From: Paraburkholderia lycopersici
GTDB lineage: Bacteria > Pseudomonadota > Gammaproteobacteria > Burkholderiales > Burkholderiaceae
Length of the DNA: 64,000 nucleotides
Direction of reading: 5' to 3'
Assembly: GCF_900096975.1 (NCBI RefSeq)
Contig: NZ_FMYQ01000028.1
Coordinates: 1 to 64,000, forward strand
Within the stretch, counting starts at the first letter, position 1. The number at the start of each line of letters is the position of its first letter. The notes under the pieces were generated by a model. It was not told the origin of the DNA and did no database searches. It worked only from the letters and a program-made list of their open reading frames with translations. The translations under genes were made by a program, and so were the position numbers. Shown here piece after piece: positions 17,216 through 26,019 of this stretch.

Positions 17216-18718
17216 TCACGCGCTCGCGACACTCGGCCTGCGGCTCTTGCCGAGCTTCATCAGCACGCCGTAGACGAGTGCCGCGATAGCGAGCCCCACG
17301 AACCACGCATAGGTGTAAATGCTCTTGAATGCGTCGGGCACGGAGGGAAACGCGTTCGGGAATGCGACGTTCAGGAAGCCTGGCAGGTTCGGCAGCACGC
17401 CCGCGACCAGCGCGACGACGGCAGCCGGATTCCAGCCGTTGGCGTATGCATATTCGCCGTTTTCGTCGAAGAGCTGGGCCGTGTCGAGGCGCGTGCCGCG
17501 AACGAAAAAGTAATCGACGATGAGAATGCCGGCCACGGGCCCGAGCAGCGCCGAATAGCCGACGAGCCACGTAAAGATATAGCCCTGCGTGGTGGCGAGA
17601 ATCTTCCACGGCATCATCACGACCGCGATGCCCGCGGTGATGAGGCCGCCCGCCTTGTACGAAATGGCCTTGGGCCAGAGGCTCGAAAAGTCGTAGGCCG
17701 GGCCGACGAGATTCGCCGCGAGATTGCAGCACATCGTGTCCAGCGTGAGGATGACGAGCGCGATGCCCACGCCCACGCCTTCCATGCGGCTCGTGAGATC
17801 GATGGGGTCCCAGATCGCCTTGCCGTAGATCACCACCGTTGCCGAAGTCACGACCACGGAGACCACCGAGAGCAACGCCATCGGAATGGGCAGACCGATG
17901 GCCTGGCCCACGAACTGGTCTTTTTGCGTTTTCGCGAAGCGCGTGAAGTCGGGGATGTTGAGCGCGAGCGTGGCCCAGAAGCCCACCATGGCGGTGAGGC
18001 TCGGCCAGAAGGCCGCCCAGAAGAGGCCCGCCTTCTTGCCGCCCGCCGCGAACTGCGAGGGTTGCGAGAGCATCGACCCCGCGCCGCCCGCCTTCGAACA
18101 GGCCCACCACACGAGCACCGCGCACATCACGACCTTGATGGGCGCGGACCAGCTTTCGAGCCAGCGGATCGAATCGGTGCCGTGCAGGATGAAATAGAGC
18201 TGCAGCACCCAGAAGACCAGGAAGCACGCGCCCTGCCCGATCGAGATGCCGAGAAAGGGCAGCGCCTCCCCCACGAGCGCGTTGTGCGTGAGGATGTTGA
18301 CGAGCGTGTAGATGGCGCTCCCGCCAAGCCACGACTGGATGCCGTACCAGCCGCACGCCACGATCGCGCGCAGCATGGCGGGCAGCTTCGCGCCCTGGGT
18401 GCCGAACGACGAACGCACGAGCACTGCGTAGGGAATGCCGTATTTCGCGCCGGCGTGGCCGATCAGCAGCATCGGCACGAGTACGATCAGATTGCCCAGC
18501 AGTACCGTGAGCACCGCCTGCCACGGCGACATGCCCTGCTCGGTGAGCCCGGCCGCGAGCATATACGAGGCAATGTTCATCACCATGCCCACCCAGAGCG
18601 CCGCGAAGTGGAACCAGCGCCACGTGCGCTGCGCCGTGCCGGTCGGCGCGAGGTCGTCGTTGTATAGCTCGCTTTCGGCGCGGCGCACGCTGGCGTCGCC
18701 TGTCAATGGCTGGCTCAT
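17216..18718 (-). CDS. NCS1 nucleobase:cation symporter
   Basis: A 500-residue inner-membrane transporter of the NCS1 family with about 12 membrane segments. It starts with a hydrophilic N-terminus (ESELYNDDLAPTGTAQRTW), and shows family signatures such as GNLIVLVPMLLIGHAGAKYGIPYAVLVRSSFG and NIPDFTRFAKTQKDQ. NCS1 proteins import uracil, cytosine, allantoin or hydantoins with H+ or Na+. Its place between preA and hydA points to uptake of uracil, thymine or a dihydropyrimidine. ATG 18718 has GGAGA about 10 nt upstream; the frame extends further 5' but without family similarity. Confidence 0.9.
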   Translation of the reverse strand: MSQPLTGDASVRRAESELYNDDLAPTGTAQRTWRWFHFAALWVGMVMNIASYMLAAGLTEQGMSPWQAVLTVLLGNLIVLVPMLLIGHAGAKYGIPYAVLVRSSFGTQGAKLPAMLRAIVACGWYGIQSWLGGSAIYTLVNILTHNALVGEALPFLGISIGQGACFLVFWVLQLYFILHGTDSIRWLESWSAPIKVVMCAVLVWWACSKAGGAGSMLSQPSQFAAGGKKAGLFWAAFWPSLTAMVGFWATLALNIPDFTRFAKTQKDQFVGQAIGLPIPMALLSVVSVVVTSATVVIYGKAIWDPIDLTSRMEGVGVGIALVILTLDTMCCNLAANLVGPAYDFSSLWPKAISYKAGGLITAGIAVVMMPWKILATTQGYIFTWLVGYSALLGPVAGILIVDYFFVRGTRLDTAQLFDENGEYAYANGWNPAAVVALVAGVLPNLPGFLNVAFPNAFPSVPDAFKSIYTYAWFVGLAIAALVYGVLMKLGKSRRPSVASA

Positions 18719-18783
18719 GTTTCGGATTCTCCGTGGCTTGTCGTTGGTCTGGTGCGGTTCGTTCCGGATCGGGCTTCGAGGCG

Positions 18784-20061
18784 TCAGGCGGCTTTCGGGT
18801 CCGCCACGCGCGCCGGGTTGTTCGGATGCGTGGTCCAGTTCGCGTAACGGTCCGAATCGACGCGCTCCATCGTGATGCATTGGTCGACCGGGCAAACATG
18901 CATGCATAAATTGCACCCGACGCAGTTCGCATCGACCACTTCGAAGTGGCGCTTGCCGTCACGCGTCGCGGTAATGGCCTGATGCGAGGTGTCCTCGCAG
19001 GCGATATGGCACAGGCCGCACTGGATGCAGCGGTCCTGATCGATGCGCGCCTTGATGTCGTAGTTGAGGTTCAGGTACTGCCAGTCGGTGACGTTGGCGA
19101 CGGCGCGGCCGCGAATGGCGTCGAGGTTCGCGTAGCCCTTGTCGTCCATCCAGTTGGAGAGGCCGTCGATCATGTCGCCGACGATTCGGAATCCGTAATG
19201 CATCGCGGCGGTGCAAACCTGCACGCTCGCCGCCCCGAGCACGATGAATTCCGCGGCGTCGCGCCAGTCGGAGATACCGCCTATGCCGGAAATGGGCAAG
19301 CCATGCGTTTGCGGGTCGCGCGCGATTTCGGCAACCATGTGCAGCGCAACCGGTTTCGCGGCGGGGCCGCAGTAGCCGCCGTGCGTGCCCTTGCCGTCCA
19401 CGGTGGGCAGCGGCGCCATTACGTCGAGATCGACACCCACGATCGAGTTGATCGTGTTGATGAGCGAGACGCCGTCGGCCCCGCCCTTCGCGGCCGCGCG
19501 CGCGCCGTGGCGAATGTCGGTGACGTTGGGCGTGAGCTTCACGAGGCAAGGCAGGCGCGTGCCTTCCTTCACCCAGCGCGTAACCATTTCGATGTACTCG
19601 GGCACCTGGCCCACGGCCGCCCCCATGCCGCGCTCGCTCATGCCGTGCGGGCAGCCGAAGTTGAGCTCCACGGCGTCAGCGCCCGTGTCCTCCACCTGCG
19701 GCAGAATCCATTTCCAGTCCTGCTCGGTGCACGGCACCATCAGCGAGACGATGAGCGCGCGTTCGGGCCAGTCGCGCTTGACCTGGGCGATTTCCTTGAG
19801 GTTCACGTCGAGCGGCCGGTCGGTGATGAGCTCGATGTTGTTCAGGCCCGCGATGCGCTGGCCTCGCCAGGTGGTCGCGCCATAGCGCGAACTCACGTTC
19901 ACCACGTGCGGGTCGAGCCCGAGCGTTTTCCAGACCACGCCGCCCCAGCCCGCCTCGAAGGCGCGGTTGACGTTGTACGCCTTGTCGGTGGGCGGCGCGG
20001 AAGCAAGCCAGAACGGGTTGGGCGATTCGATGCCGGCAATCGTGCAGCGCAGGTCGGCCAT
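18784..20061 (-). CDS. preA: NAD-dependent dihydropyrimidine dehydrogenase, PreA subunit
   Basis: A 425-residue subunit of the enzyme that reduces uracil and thymine to dihydropyrimidines. The N-terminal ~330 residues form the FMN-binding TIM barrel (IAGIESPNPFWLASAPPTDK, ELNFGCPHGMSERGMGAAVGQ, VKLTPNVTDI, ISGIGGISDWRDAAEF). The C-terminus carries two [4Fe-4S] motifs, CIQCGLCHIAC and CVGCNLCMHVC with trailing CP. That matches bacterial PreA. AAGGAG precedes ATG 20061. It is 50 bp downstream of preT, its partner subunit. Confidence 0.95.
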   Translation of the reverse strand: MADLRCTIAGIESPNPFWLASAPPTDKAYNVNRAFEAGWGGVVWKTLGLDPHVVNVSSRYGATTWRGQRIAGLNNIELITDRPLDVNLKEIAQVKRDWPERALIVSLMVPCTEQDWKWILPQVEDTGADAVELNFGCPHGMSERGMGAAVGQVPEYIEMVTRWVKEGTRLPCLVKLTPNVTDIRHGARAAAKGGADGVSLINTINSIVGVDLDVMAPLPTVDGKGTHGGYCGPAAKPVALHMVAEIARDPQTHGLPISGIGGISDWRDAAEFIVLGAASVQVCTAAMHYGFRIVGDMIDGLSNWMDDKGYANLDAIRGRAVANVTDWQYLNLNYDIKARIDQDRCIQCGLCHIACEDTSHQAITATRDGKRHFEVVDANCVGCNLCMHVCPVDQCITMERVDSDRYANWTTHPNNPARVADPKAA

Positions 20062-20111
20062 GATGCGACTCCTTGGTTTTATCCGGATCCGGTGTGTGTT
20101 CGCGCGAAGGC

Positions 20112-21497
20112 TCAGGCAGCCCTGGCGGACTGATTGGCGAGGTAGCGGTCGATTGCGCGCGCGGCGAGCTTGCCGTCCTGTACCGCCTGGACGGTGAGAT
20201 CGGTCGCGCCGTGTCCCGCGCAGTCGCCGCCTGCGAAAACGCCCGCAAGCGACGTCGCGCCGTCCGCGTCCACTGCGATGCGCGCACCGCCCGCCGTGAG
20301 TTGCAGCCCGTCCATGCCTTCGGGCGCGAGCTTCTGGCCAATCGCCTTCAACACCATGTCGGCTTCCACCCGCACGATCTCGCCGGTGCCACGCAGCGCA
20401 CCGTTCGCATCGAGCGCGGTGCGCTCGAACTCCACGGCCTGCGCACGCGACTCGCCCGCGATGCGCAGCGGCTTCATCCATTCGACGAGCGTCACGCCCT
20501 GGGCGCGCGCGAATTCCTGTTCGGCCCAGGTGGCGCTCATCTGCGCCGCGCCGCGCCGGTACGCGAGCGTCACCTGCTCCGCGCCCAGCTTGCGGCTTTG
20601 CACGGCGGCGTCGATCGCCGTGTTGCCGCCGCCGATCACCACCACCTTGCGGCCCACCGGCAGCGCGGAGAGATCGTCCGCTTCGCGCAGGCGCGCAATG
20701 AAATCGACGGCATCGAGCACGCCGTCGAGCGCTTCGCCTTCGATGGCGAGCGCATGCGTACCGCCGAGGCCCACGCCGACAAACACGGCGTCATACGCGG
20801 CGCGCAACTGCTCGAGATCGACGTCGCGGCCGACACGCTGGCCCTGGCGCAGCTCGATTCCGCCGATGGAAAGCAGCCACTGCACTTCGCGTTGCGCGTA
20901 GTCGTCAACGGTTTTATACGCCGCGATGCCGAATTCGTTGAGACCGCCCGGCTTTTCATGCGCATCGAACACGCTCACGCGATGTCCGGCGAGCGCCAGC
21001 GTGTGCGCGCACGCGAGGCCTGCCGGCCCGGCTCCGATCACGGCAACGCGACGGCCTGTCTCGCCGGCGCGTTTGAAGAGCGCGGGCGCGCCGTCCGCCT
21101 CGCGCGCCATCTGGAAGTCGGTGGCATGGCGCTGCAATGCGCCGATCCGGACTGGTTCGCCATCCTGATGATTTCTCACGCAGGCGCCTTCGCAAAGAAT
21201 CTCGGTCGGGCACACGCGCGCGCACATGCCGCCCAACGGGTTCGCGCCGAGGATGTCGCGCGCCGCGCCCCTGAGATTGCCGTTGCCGATCTTGCGGATG
21301 AAACCCGGAATGTCGATGCCGGTCGGGCACGCCGCGACGCACGGCGCGTCGTAGCAGTAGTGGCAACGGTCGGCGGCGATGACGGCTGCGTTGGCGGAAA
21401 GCGGCGGCGCGACGTCGGCAAAGTTGCAGCCGAGCTGCTCGGCGGTGAGGCGGCCTGCGGCGATGCCGCCGGCGGCAGTCGAAGTGGGCTGGGACAT
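20112..21497 (-). CDS. preT: NAD-dependent dihydropyrimidine dehydrogenase, PreT subunit
   Basis: A 461-residue flavoprotein of the GltD type. The N-terminal Fe-S domain has CHYCYDAPCVAACPTGIDIP and MCARVCPTEILCEGAC. It is followed by an FAD-binding fold (VAVIGAGPAGLACAHTLA), an NAD-binding fold (VVVIGGGNTAIDAAV) and the C-terminal FAD motif GVFAGGDCAGHGATDLT. It takes electrons from NADH and passes them to PreA. AAGGAG lies 8 nt before ATG 21497. The order hyuC, preT, preA is consistent with one transcript; the 115-bp gap to hyuC shows no terminator. Confidence 0.94.
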   Translation of the reverse strand: MSQPTSTAAGGIAAGRLTAEQLGCNFADVAPPLSANAAVIAADRCHYCYDAPCVAACPTGIDIPGFIRKIGNGNLRGAARDILGANPLGGMCARVCPTEILCEGACVRNHQDGEPVRIGALQRHATDFQMAREADGAPALFKRAGETGRRVAVIGAGPAGLACAHTLALAGHRVSVFDAHEKPGGLNEFGIAAYKTVDDYAQREVQWLLSIGGIELRQGQRVGRDVDLEQLRAAYDAVFVGVGLGGTHALAIEGEALDGVLDAVDFIARLREADDLSALPVGRKVVVIGGGNTAIDAAVQSRKLGAEQVTLAYRRGAAQMSATWAEQEFARAQGVTLVEWMKPLRIAGESRAQAVEFERTALDANGALRGTGEIVRVEADMVLKAIGQKLAPEGMDGLQLTAGGARIAVDADGATSLAGVFAGGDCAGHGATDLTVQAVQDGKLAARAIDRYLANQSARAA

Positions 21498-21612
21498 CCC
21501 GATGCTCCTTGCGAGGCAAAACACGGGTCCGCCGGCTGCATGCGCAGCCGGTACGTGGGGAAAGCGGGGATACGGCGCGGCGCTCAGTCCGCCTGCGTTT
21601 GCGTCAAAGGCG

Positions 21613-22878
21613 TCAGCCCGGCTCGTTCGCGCGTTCGAGCATGGCGTGGAGCAGCACGTTCGCGCCGGCCTCGATCCAGTCGATCGTCGCGTCCTCGACT
21701 TCGTTATGACTGATGCCGTCGATGCACGGCACGAACACCATCGAGGTCGGCGCCACGGTCGCGAGATAGCAGGCGTCGTGGCCCGCGCCCGAAACGATGT
21801 CGCGATTCGAATAGCCAAAGCGTTCCGCCGCCGCGCGCACGGAGTTCACGCAGGCTTTGTCGAACGGCACCGGCGCGTAGTAGAAAATCTGCTCGACCTC
21901 GGTTTCGAGCTTGCCTTGCTCCGCGATCTTCGCGATGCCTTCGCGCAGCGCCGCATCCATCTTCGCGAGCACGTCGTCCTGCGGATGGCGGAAATCGACA
22001 GTGAAGAACACGCGCCCCGGAATCACGTTGCGCGAGTTCGGGTGCACCTGCATCATGCCCACGGTGGCGCAGGCGAGCGGCGCGTAACGCAGGCCGATCT
22101 CGTTCACGAGCTGCACCACGCGCGAGGCGCCCAGCAGCGCGTCGCGGCGGCGCGGCATGGGCGTCGGTCCCGCGTGTGCCTCCTGACCCGTGAGCACGAC
22201 TTCGTACCAGCGCTGCCCCTGCGCGTCGGTGACCACGCCGATAGTCTTGTTCTCGGCTTCGAGTATCGGCCCCTGCTCGATATGCAGTTCGAACGCCGCG
22301 TGAATCTTGCGTCCGCCGCATGACAGCTCGCCCGCGTAGCCGATGCGCTGCAGTTCCTCGCCGAGGGTCTTGCCGTCGACGTCCTTGCGCGAGAGCCCGT
22401 AGTCGAGCGTGAAGACGCCCGCGAACACGCCGGAAGCGACCATCGCGGGCGCGAATCGCGAGCCTTCCTCGTTGGTCCAGATCACAACCTCGACGGGACG
22501 CTCCGTTTCCATGCCGTGATCGTTGAGCGAGCGGATCACCTCGAGCCCGCCGAGCACGCCGTAGATGCCGTCGAAACGCCCGCCCGTGGGCTGCGAGTCG
22601 GCGTGCGAGCCGGTCATCACGGGCGGCAGATCGTTGTTGCGCCCCGCGCGGCGCATGAACACGTTGCCCATCTGGTCGATGCTGACCGTGCAGCCGGCCT
22701 CCTTCGCCCACTGCACGATGAGATCGCGGCCCGCCTTATCGAGGTCGGTGAGCGCGAGACGGCACACGCCGCCCTTGGGTGTCGCGCCGATCTTCGCCAT
22801 CTCCATCAGGCTGTCCCACAAGCGCTGGCCGTTCACGTGGATCGCGGTCGTCAGCGCGGCGTCGCTTACTGCGTTCAT
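21613..22878 (-). CDS. hyuC: N-carbamoyl-beta-alanine amidohydrolase (Zn hydrolase)
   Basis: A 421-residue M20-type amidase of the HyuC/AllC family, which hydrolyses N-carbamoyl-beta-alanine to beta-alanine, CO2 and ammonia, the third step of the pathway. Metal-site motifs are TGSHADSQPTGGRFDG (His and Asp), WTNEEGSRFAP (Glu), ELHIEQGPILE (His) and the C-terminal DGISHNEVEDA (His). AGGAGG sits 6 nt before ATG 22878. It is the first gene of the operon, divergent from the RutR-type regulator. Allantoate and ureidoglycolate amidases are relatives, but preTA and hydA in the same operon settle the role. Confidence 0.92.
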   Translation of the reverse strand: MNAVSDAALTTAIHVNGQRLWDSLMEMAKIGATPKGGVCRLALTDLDKAGRDLIVQWAKEAGCTVSIDQMGNVFMRRAGRNNDLPPVMTGSHADSQPTGGRFDGIYGVLGGLEVIRSLNDHGMETERPVEVVIWTNEEGSRFAPAMVASGVFAGVFTLDYGLSRKDVDGKTLGEELQRIGYAGELSCGGRKIHAAFELHIEQGPILEAENKTIGVVTDAQGQRWYEVVLTGQEAHAGPTPMPRRRDALLGASRVVQLVNEIGLRYAPLACATVGMMQVHPNSRNVIPGRVFFTVDFRHPQDDVLAKMDAALREGIAKIAEQGKLETEVEQIFYYAPVPFDKACVNSVRAAAERFGYSNRDIVSGAGHDACYLATVAPTSMVFVPCIDGISHNEVEDATIDWIEAGANVLLHAMLERANEPG

Positions 22879-22999
22879 GCGTGTCCTCCTGTCCGTGTTC
22901 GTCGAAAGTGCATCCATGCCACCGTCCGGGGCGCGAAAGCGCCACAGCGGTGCGCGCCCCGAAGACGCGCTGCGGCTCGCGAAACCCCGCTCTGCGAAT

Positions 23000-23017
23000 C
23001 CTGTCCGATTGGACAGG
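23000..23017. promoter_or_regulatory. 18-bp inverted repeat, likely operator of pyrimidine operon
   Basis: CCTGTCC-GATT-GGACAGG: two perfect 7-bp arms around a 4-bp centre, located between divergent hyuC (start 22878) and the TetR-family gene (start 23227). TetR-family regulators bind such palindromes. The position is ideal for control of both transcripts by the adjacent RutR-like protein. Binding is inferred. Confidence 0.6.
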
Positions 23018-23226
23018 TTGTAGGCGATAAACTTCGCGAATTCAATGCGGTGTTACGAGCGAGAAGCGTGCCATCGATGTTGCAGTGCGCGAAAACGCAC
23101 GTGAGCGCCCGCGCGTTTTCCCCGAGGCCGGCGAATGCGCGAGTCGCTTACATCGTGACTACAATGAAGCCGGCAAGCGCGCGAACGCCGCGCGCTGCCT
23201 CATCCCTTGTGAACGGACCGGACATC

Positions 23227-23946
23227 ATGCGCGACGACGAACCCACCACGCGAGCCGCGACCCTCGCGACGCGCGGCAGCGCGCAAGCGCAGGAAGCCGC
23301 TGACGCAGCGCACAAGCCACGCCGGCGCAAGGCCTCCATTCGGGCGTCGAACGAATCGCATCTGCTGGCCTGCGCAGAGGCCGTGTTCGCCGAGCGCGGT
23401 TTCGAGGGCGCAAGCACCGCGCTGATCGCCGAGCGCGCGGGCTTGCCGAAGGCGAATCTGCACTACTACTTCCCGACCAAGCTGGTGCTCTACTGGCGCG
23501 TGCTCGACGATCTCTTCGAGGAATGGAACGCGGCCGCCAACACGTTCGACGCGAGCGACGATCCGGTCCAGGCGATTGGCGGCTACGTGCGCGCGAAGAT
23601 GGAACTCTCGAAGCGCAGGCCGCTCGGTTCGAAGGTGTGGGCGAACGAGATCATCAGCGGCGCGACGCACATGCAGGACATCCTGCTCAAGCGCGTGAAG
23701 CCGTGGATGGAAACGCGCGTAAAGCTGATCGAACGCTGGATCGGCGAAGGGCTGCTTGCGCCCGTCGATCCCAAAACGCTGCTGTTCATGATCTGGGCGA
23801 CCACGCAGCATTACGCCGATTTCGAGGCGCAGATTCGCGCGCTCTCGGGCAAGCGCGCGCTTTCGGCGGCGGGGTTCGAGGCGAGCACCGAAGAAGTGGT
23901 GCGGTTGATTTTGCGTGCGAGCGGCGCACGTTCGCCGGCGCAATGA
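23227..23946 (+). CDS. TetR-family regulator, RutR-like
   Basis: A 239-residue TetR/AcrR regulator. After a ~45-residue disordered basic leader, the helix-turn-helix domain runs SHLLACAEAVFAERGFEGASTALIAERAGLPKANLHYYFP, which matches the RutR subgroup. The C-terminal ligand domain contains VWANEIISGATHMQDIL and MIWATTQHYADFEAQI, also RutR-like. In E. coli RutR senses uracil and thymine. Divergent transcription from the pyrimidine-degradation operon and the palindrome between them support a pyrimidine-responsive repressor. ATG 23227 is chosen; an in-frame ATG at 23164 would lengthen the leader. The leader is longer than in E. coli RutR. Confidence 0.85.
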   Translation: MRDDEPTTRAATLATRGSAQAQEAADAAHKPRRRKASIRASNESHLLACAEAVFAERGFEGASTALIAERAGLPKANLHYYFPTKLVLYWRVLDDLFEEWNAAANTFDASDDPVQAIGGYVRAKMELSKRRPLGSKVWANEIISGATHMQDILLKRVKPWMETRVKLIERWIGEGLLAPVDPKTLLFMIWATTQHYADFEAQIRALSGKRALSAAGFEASTEEVVRLILRASGARSPAQ

Positions 23947-24044
23947 GGCGTTGCAGGAACTCAGTTATCCGAAGTTTTCGCGCCGGCCGCATTCACGGGC
24001 AATTCTTCGCTAGCGATTTCTTCGGCCGTCACGGTACGGCGCAG

Positions 24045-24081
24045 CACGGCGCGAGCGCGATGCATTGACGCTCGCGCCGTG
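24045..24081. terminator. strong hairpin between rutR-like gene and binding protein gene
   Basis: A perfect 13-bp stem (CACGGCGCGAGCG / CGCTCGCGCCGTG) with an 11-nt loop lies in the convergent intergenic region, starting 6 bp past the stop of the minus-strand gene. There is no U-run on either side, so it is a terminator-like or 3'-stabilising hairpin rather than a classical intrinsic terminator. Confidence 0.45.
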
Positions 24082-24087
24082 CGCGGG

Positions 24088-24867
24088 TCACTTGCCGTAG
24101 ACGTCGAAGTCGAAGTACTTCTTCTCGATCTTCTGGTACGTGCCGTCCTTCAGGATGCCCGCGATCGCCCCGTCGATTTTCGTCTTCAGCGCGGTGTCTT
24201 CCTTGCGCAGGCCGATGCCGGCACCGTTGCCGAGCGTGACCGGGTCGTCGAGGTCGCCGCCCGCGAAGCTGTATCCCGCGCCGCGCGGCGTCTTCAGAAA
24301 GCCGATGTCGGCCTGCACGGCATCTTGCAGCGCCGCGTCGACGCGGCCCGCCAGCAGGTCCTGATAGACCTGATCCTGGTTCTGGTACGGGACCACCTCG
24401 ACGCCAGCCGATGCCCAATGCGCCTTCGCGTAGGCTTCCTGAATCGTGCCCTGCTCGACGCCCACGCGCTTACCCTTGAGCGATTGCGCCGTGGGCATGA
24501 TGCCGGAACCCGACTTGGCGACGAGGCGCGTCGGCGTGTTGAAGAGCTTCGCCGAGAACGCGATCTGCTCCGCGCGCGCCGGGGTCATCGACATGGAAGA
24601 GAGCACGCCGTCGAACTTGCGCGCCTTCAGCGCCGGAATCATGCCGTCGAAGTCGTTCTCGATCCACACGCACTTCGCATTCAGACGGCGGCAAATCTCG
24701 TTGCCGAGATCGATGTCGAAGCCGACGAGCTTGCCGTCCGACGCTTTCGATTCGAACGGCGGATAGCTCGCGTCTACGCCAAAGCGAATGGTGTCCTGCG
24801 CGAATGCGCCGGCAGAAGCCACGGCGGCGAACAAGGCGACAGACGCCGCGGCAAACAGCTTTTTCAT
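24088..24867 (-). CDS. amino-acid ABC transporter periplasmic binding protein
   Basis: A 259-residue solute-binding protein of family 3 (HisJ/ArgT type). A clear signal peptide (MKKLFAAASVALFAAVASAGAFA) ends at Ala-Gln. The mature protein opens TIRFGVDASYPPFESK and contains GFDIDLGNEICRRL, IENDFDGMIPALKARKFD and SMSMTPAR. These match lysine/arginine/ornithine or histidine binding proteins. Ligand specificity is not certain. AGGGGG lies just before ATG 24867. No permease or ATPase gene is adjacent, so it is an orphan subunit that must use a transporter encoded elsewhere. Confidence 0.88.
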   Translation of the reverse strand: MKKLFAAASVALFAAVASAGAFAQDTIRFGVDASYPPFESKASDGKLVGFDIDLGNEICRRLNAKCVWIENDFDGMIPALKARKFDGVLSSMSMTPARAEQIAFSAKLFNTPTRLVAKSGSGIMPTAQSLKGKRVGVEQGTIQEAYAKAHWASAGVEVVPYQNQDQVYQDLLAGRVDAALQDAVQADIGFLKTPRGAGYSFAGGDLDDPVTLGNGAGIGLRKEDTALKTKIDGAIAGILKDGTYQKIEKKYFDFDVYGK

Positions 24868-25055
24868 GGAGTCCCCCTGGGTTCTGGGTATCGGGTGGTA
24901 AAGACGTGGACATCGCCCGCACTGTTGTGGTATGGACGGCGCCCCGCGCGCGGCACTCCGCGGGCGTGATCGACGCCGCGAGCGAATGCACCTGCGCCGC
25001 GCAAGGTAGCAGTCCAGAATACGCGCGTCGAGTTTTCAAAACCACGCGGGTAATA

Positions 25056-25139
25056 CCCAACGTCGGACCCAACGTCGGACCCAACGTCCGGCCCAACTTC
25101 CGGCCCAACTTCCGGCCCACCTTCCGGCCCAGGTTCCGG
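25056..25139. repeat. seven tandem 12-bp repeats
   Basis: Seven contiguous copies of a 12-bp unit near CCCAACNTCCGG. Units 1 and 2 are identical (CCCAACGTCGGA), units 4 and 5 are identical (CCCAACTTCCGG), and the others differ by 1-3 bases, so homogenisation looks recent. The array sits in the 458-bp intergenic region upstream of both the binding-protein gene (minus) and the hemerythrin-domain gene (plus). The unit length keeps reading frame, but I see no gene using it. Likely a variable-number tandem repeat. Confidence 0.9.
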
Positions 25140-25325
25140 CCGCGCCGAAGTCTCGCCAGGCGCGTCGATTACCCGCGAAAACTGACAAAAATCAATGCAG
25201 CCTGTAGCGCGAGGGGCATAGTAATCCGGCCGCGGCGGCGCACGAGGCGTCGTGCGTGCGCGCTCAACGTCTCCCCGTTGCCCCGGGCCGCCGGGTCTGT
25301 CGCGGAGCCCGACATGGAGGCCGTC

Positions 25326-25907
25326 ATGGAACTTGCCACGCGACGCAGCGCGATAGAGGTGATATTGAGCGAACACCGGCGCCTGACCAGCATCATGAGC
25401 GGCATGCTGCGCGTGGTCGACAGGATGGCACGCAGTGCCGTCTCATCCAACGCCATGCTTCTGCGCGCCATGCTCTACTACATTCAGGAATTCCCCGAGC
25501 AAATTCATCATCCGAAGGAGGAACGGTATCTGTTTGCACGACTGCGCGAGCGCACCGACGAATTCGACGCCGTCATCGAGGAACTCGGACGCCAGCATGA
25601 AGAAGGCGCGCGGCGCATTCGCGCGCTCGAACACGCGCTCACGCGGTATGAACTGGCGGGGCCCGGCATGCTGCCCGCATTGCGTGACGAGGTGAACGGC
25701 TACGCCGACTTTTACGCCAACCACAAGCACCTCGAGGAGTCGCTGATCCTGCCTGGCGCACGGCGCTACCTGACGCTGGCGGACTGGGTGGAAATCGACG
25801 AGGCTTTCGGCGCGAATCGCGATCCGTTCGAGAGTCTCGAGACCGAGGACAATCTCGACGACCTCTATACGTTGATCGTCCAGACGATGCCCGACGCGCG
25901 TTCCTGA
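25326..25907 (+). CDS. hemerythrin HHE-domain protein
   Basis: A 193-residue cation-binding hemerythrin-like protein. Ligand-type motifs: ILSEHRRLTSIMSG, QIHHPKEERYLF, ELGRQHEEGARR and ANHKHLEESLILPGAR, giving the H…HxxxE…H…HxxxE pattern of an HHE domain. These proteins bind di-iron and are linked to oxygen, nitric-oxide or oxidative-stress responses (DnrN/YtfE-like), though this one lacks the N-terminal ScdA domain. GGAGG lies 8 nt before ATG 25326; ATG 25314 is a weaker alternative. It is unrelated in sequence to the bacteriohemerythrin at 11 kb. Confidence 0.85.
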   Translation: MELATRRSAIEVILSEHRRLTSIMSGMLRVVDRMARSAVSSNAMLLRAMLYYIQEFPEQIHHPKEERYLFARLRERTDEFDAVIEELGRQHEEGARRIRALEHALTRYELAGPGMLPALRDEVNGYADFYANHKHLEESLILPGARRYLTLADWVEIDEAFGANRDPFESLETEDNLDDLYTLIVQTMPDARS

Positions 25908-26019
25908 GCGCATCTCGCGGGCCGCCGCGCCGCGCTCCCGGGGCGCGGCGATCCCGCGCGATGCCGTTCGCCGCCGCGCCAACGCCAACGCGTAACGACG
26001 CGCGGCGTCGCCCATCGCG

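Noticed and set aside
16089..18962. Long minus-strand frame spanning hydA and the NCS1 gene
   Set aside because: It is the wrong frame of two certain genes; composition is Arg/His-rich and has no family features.
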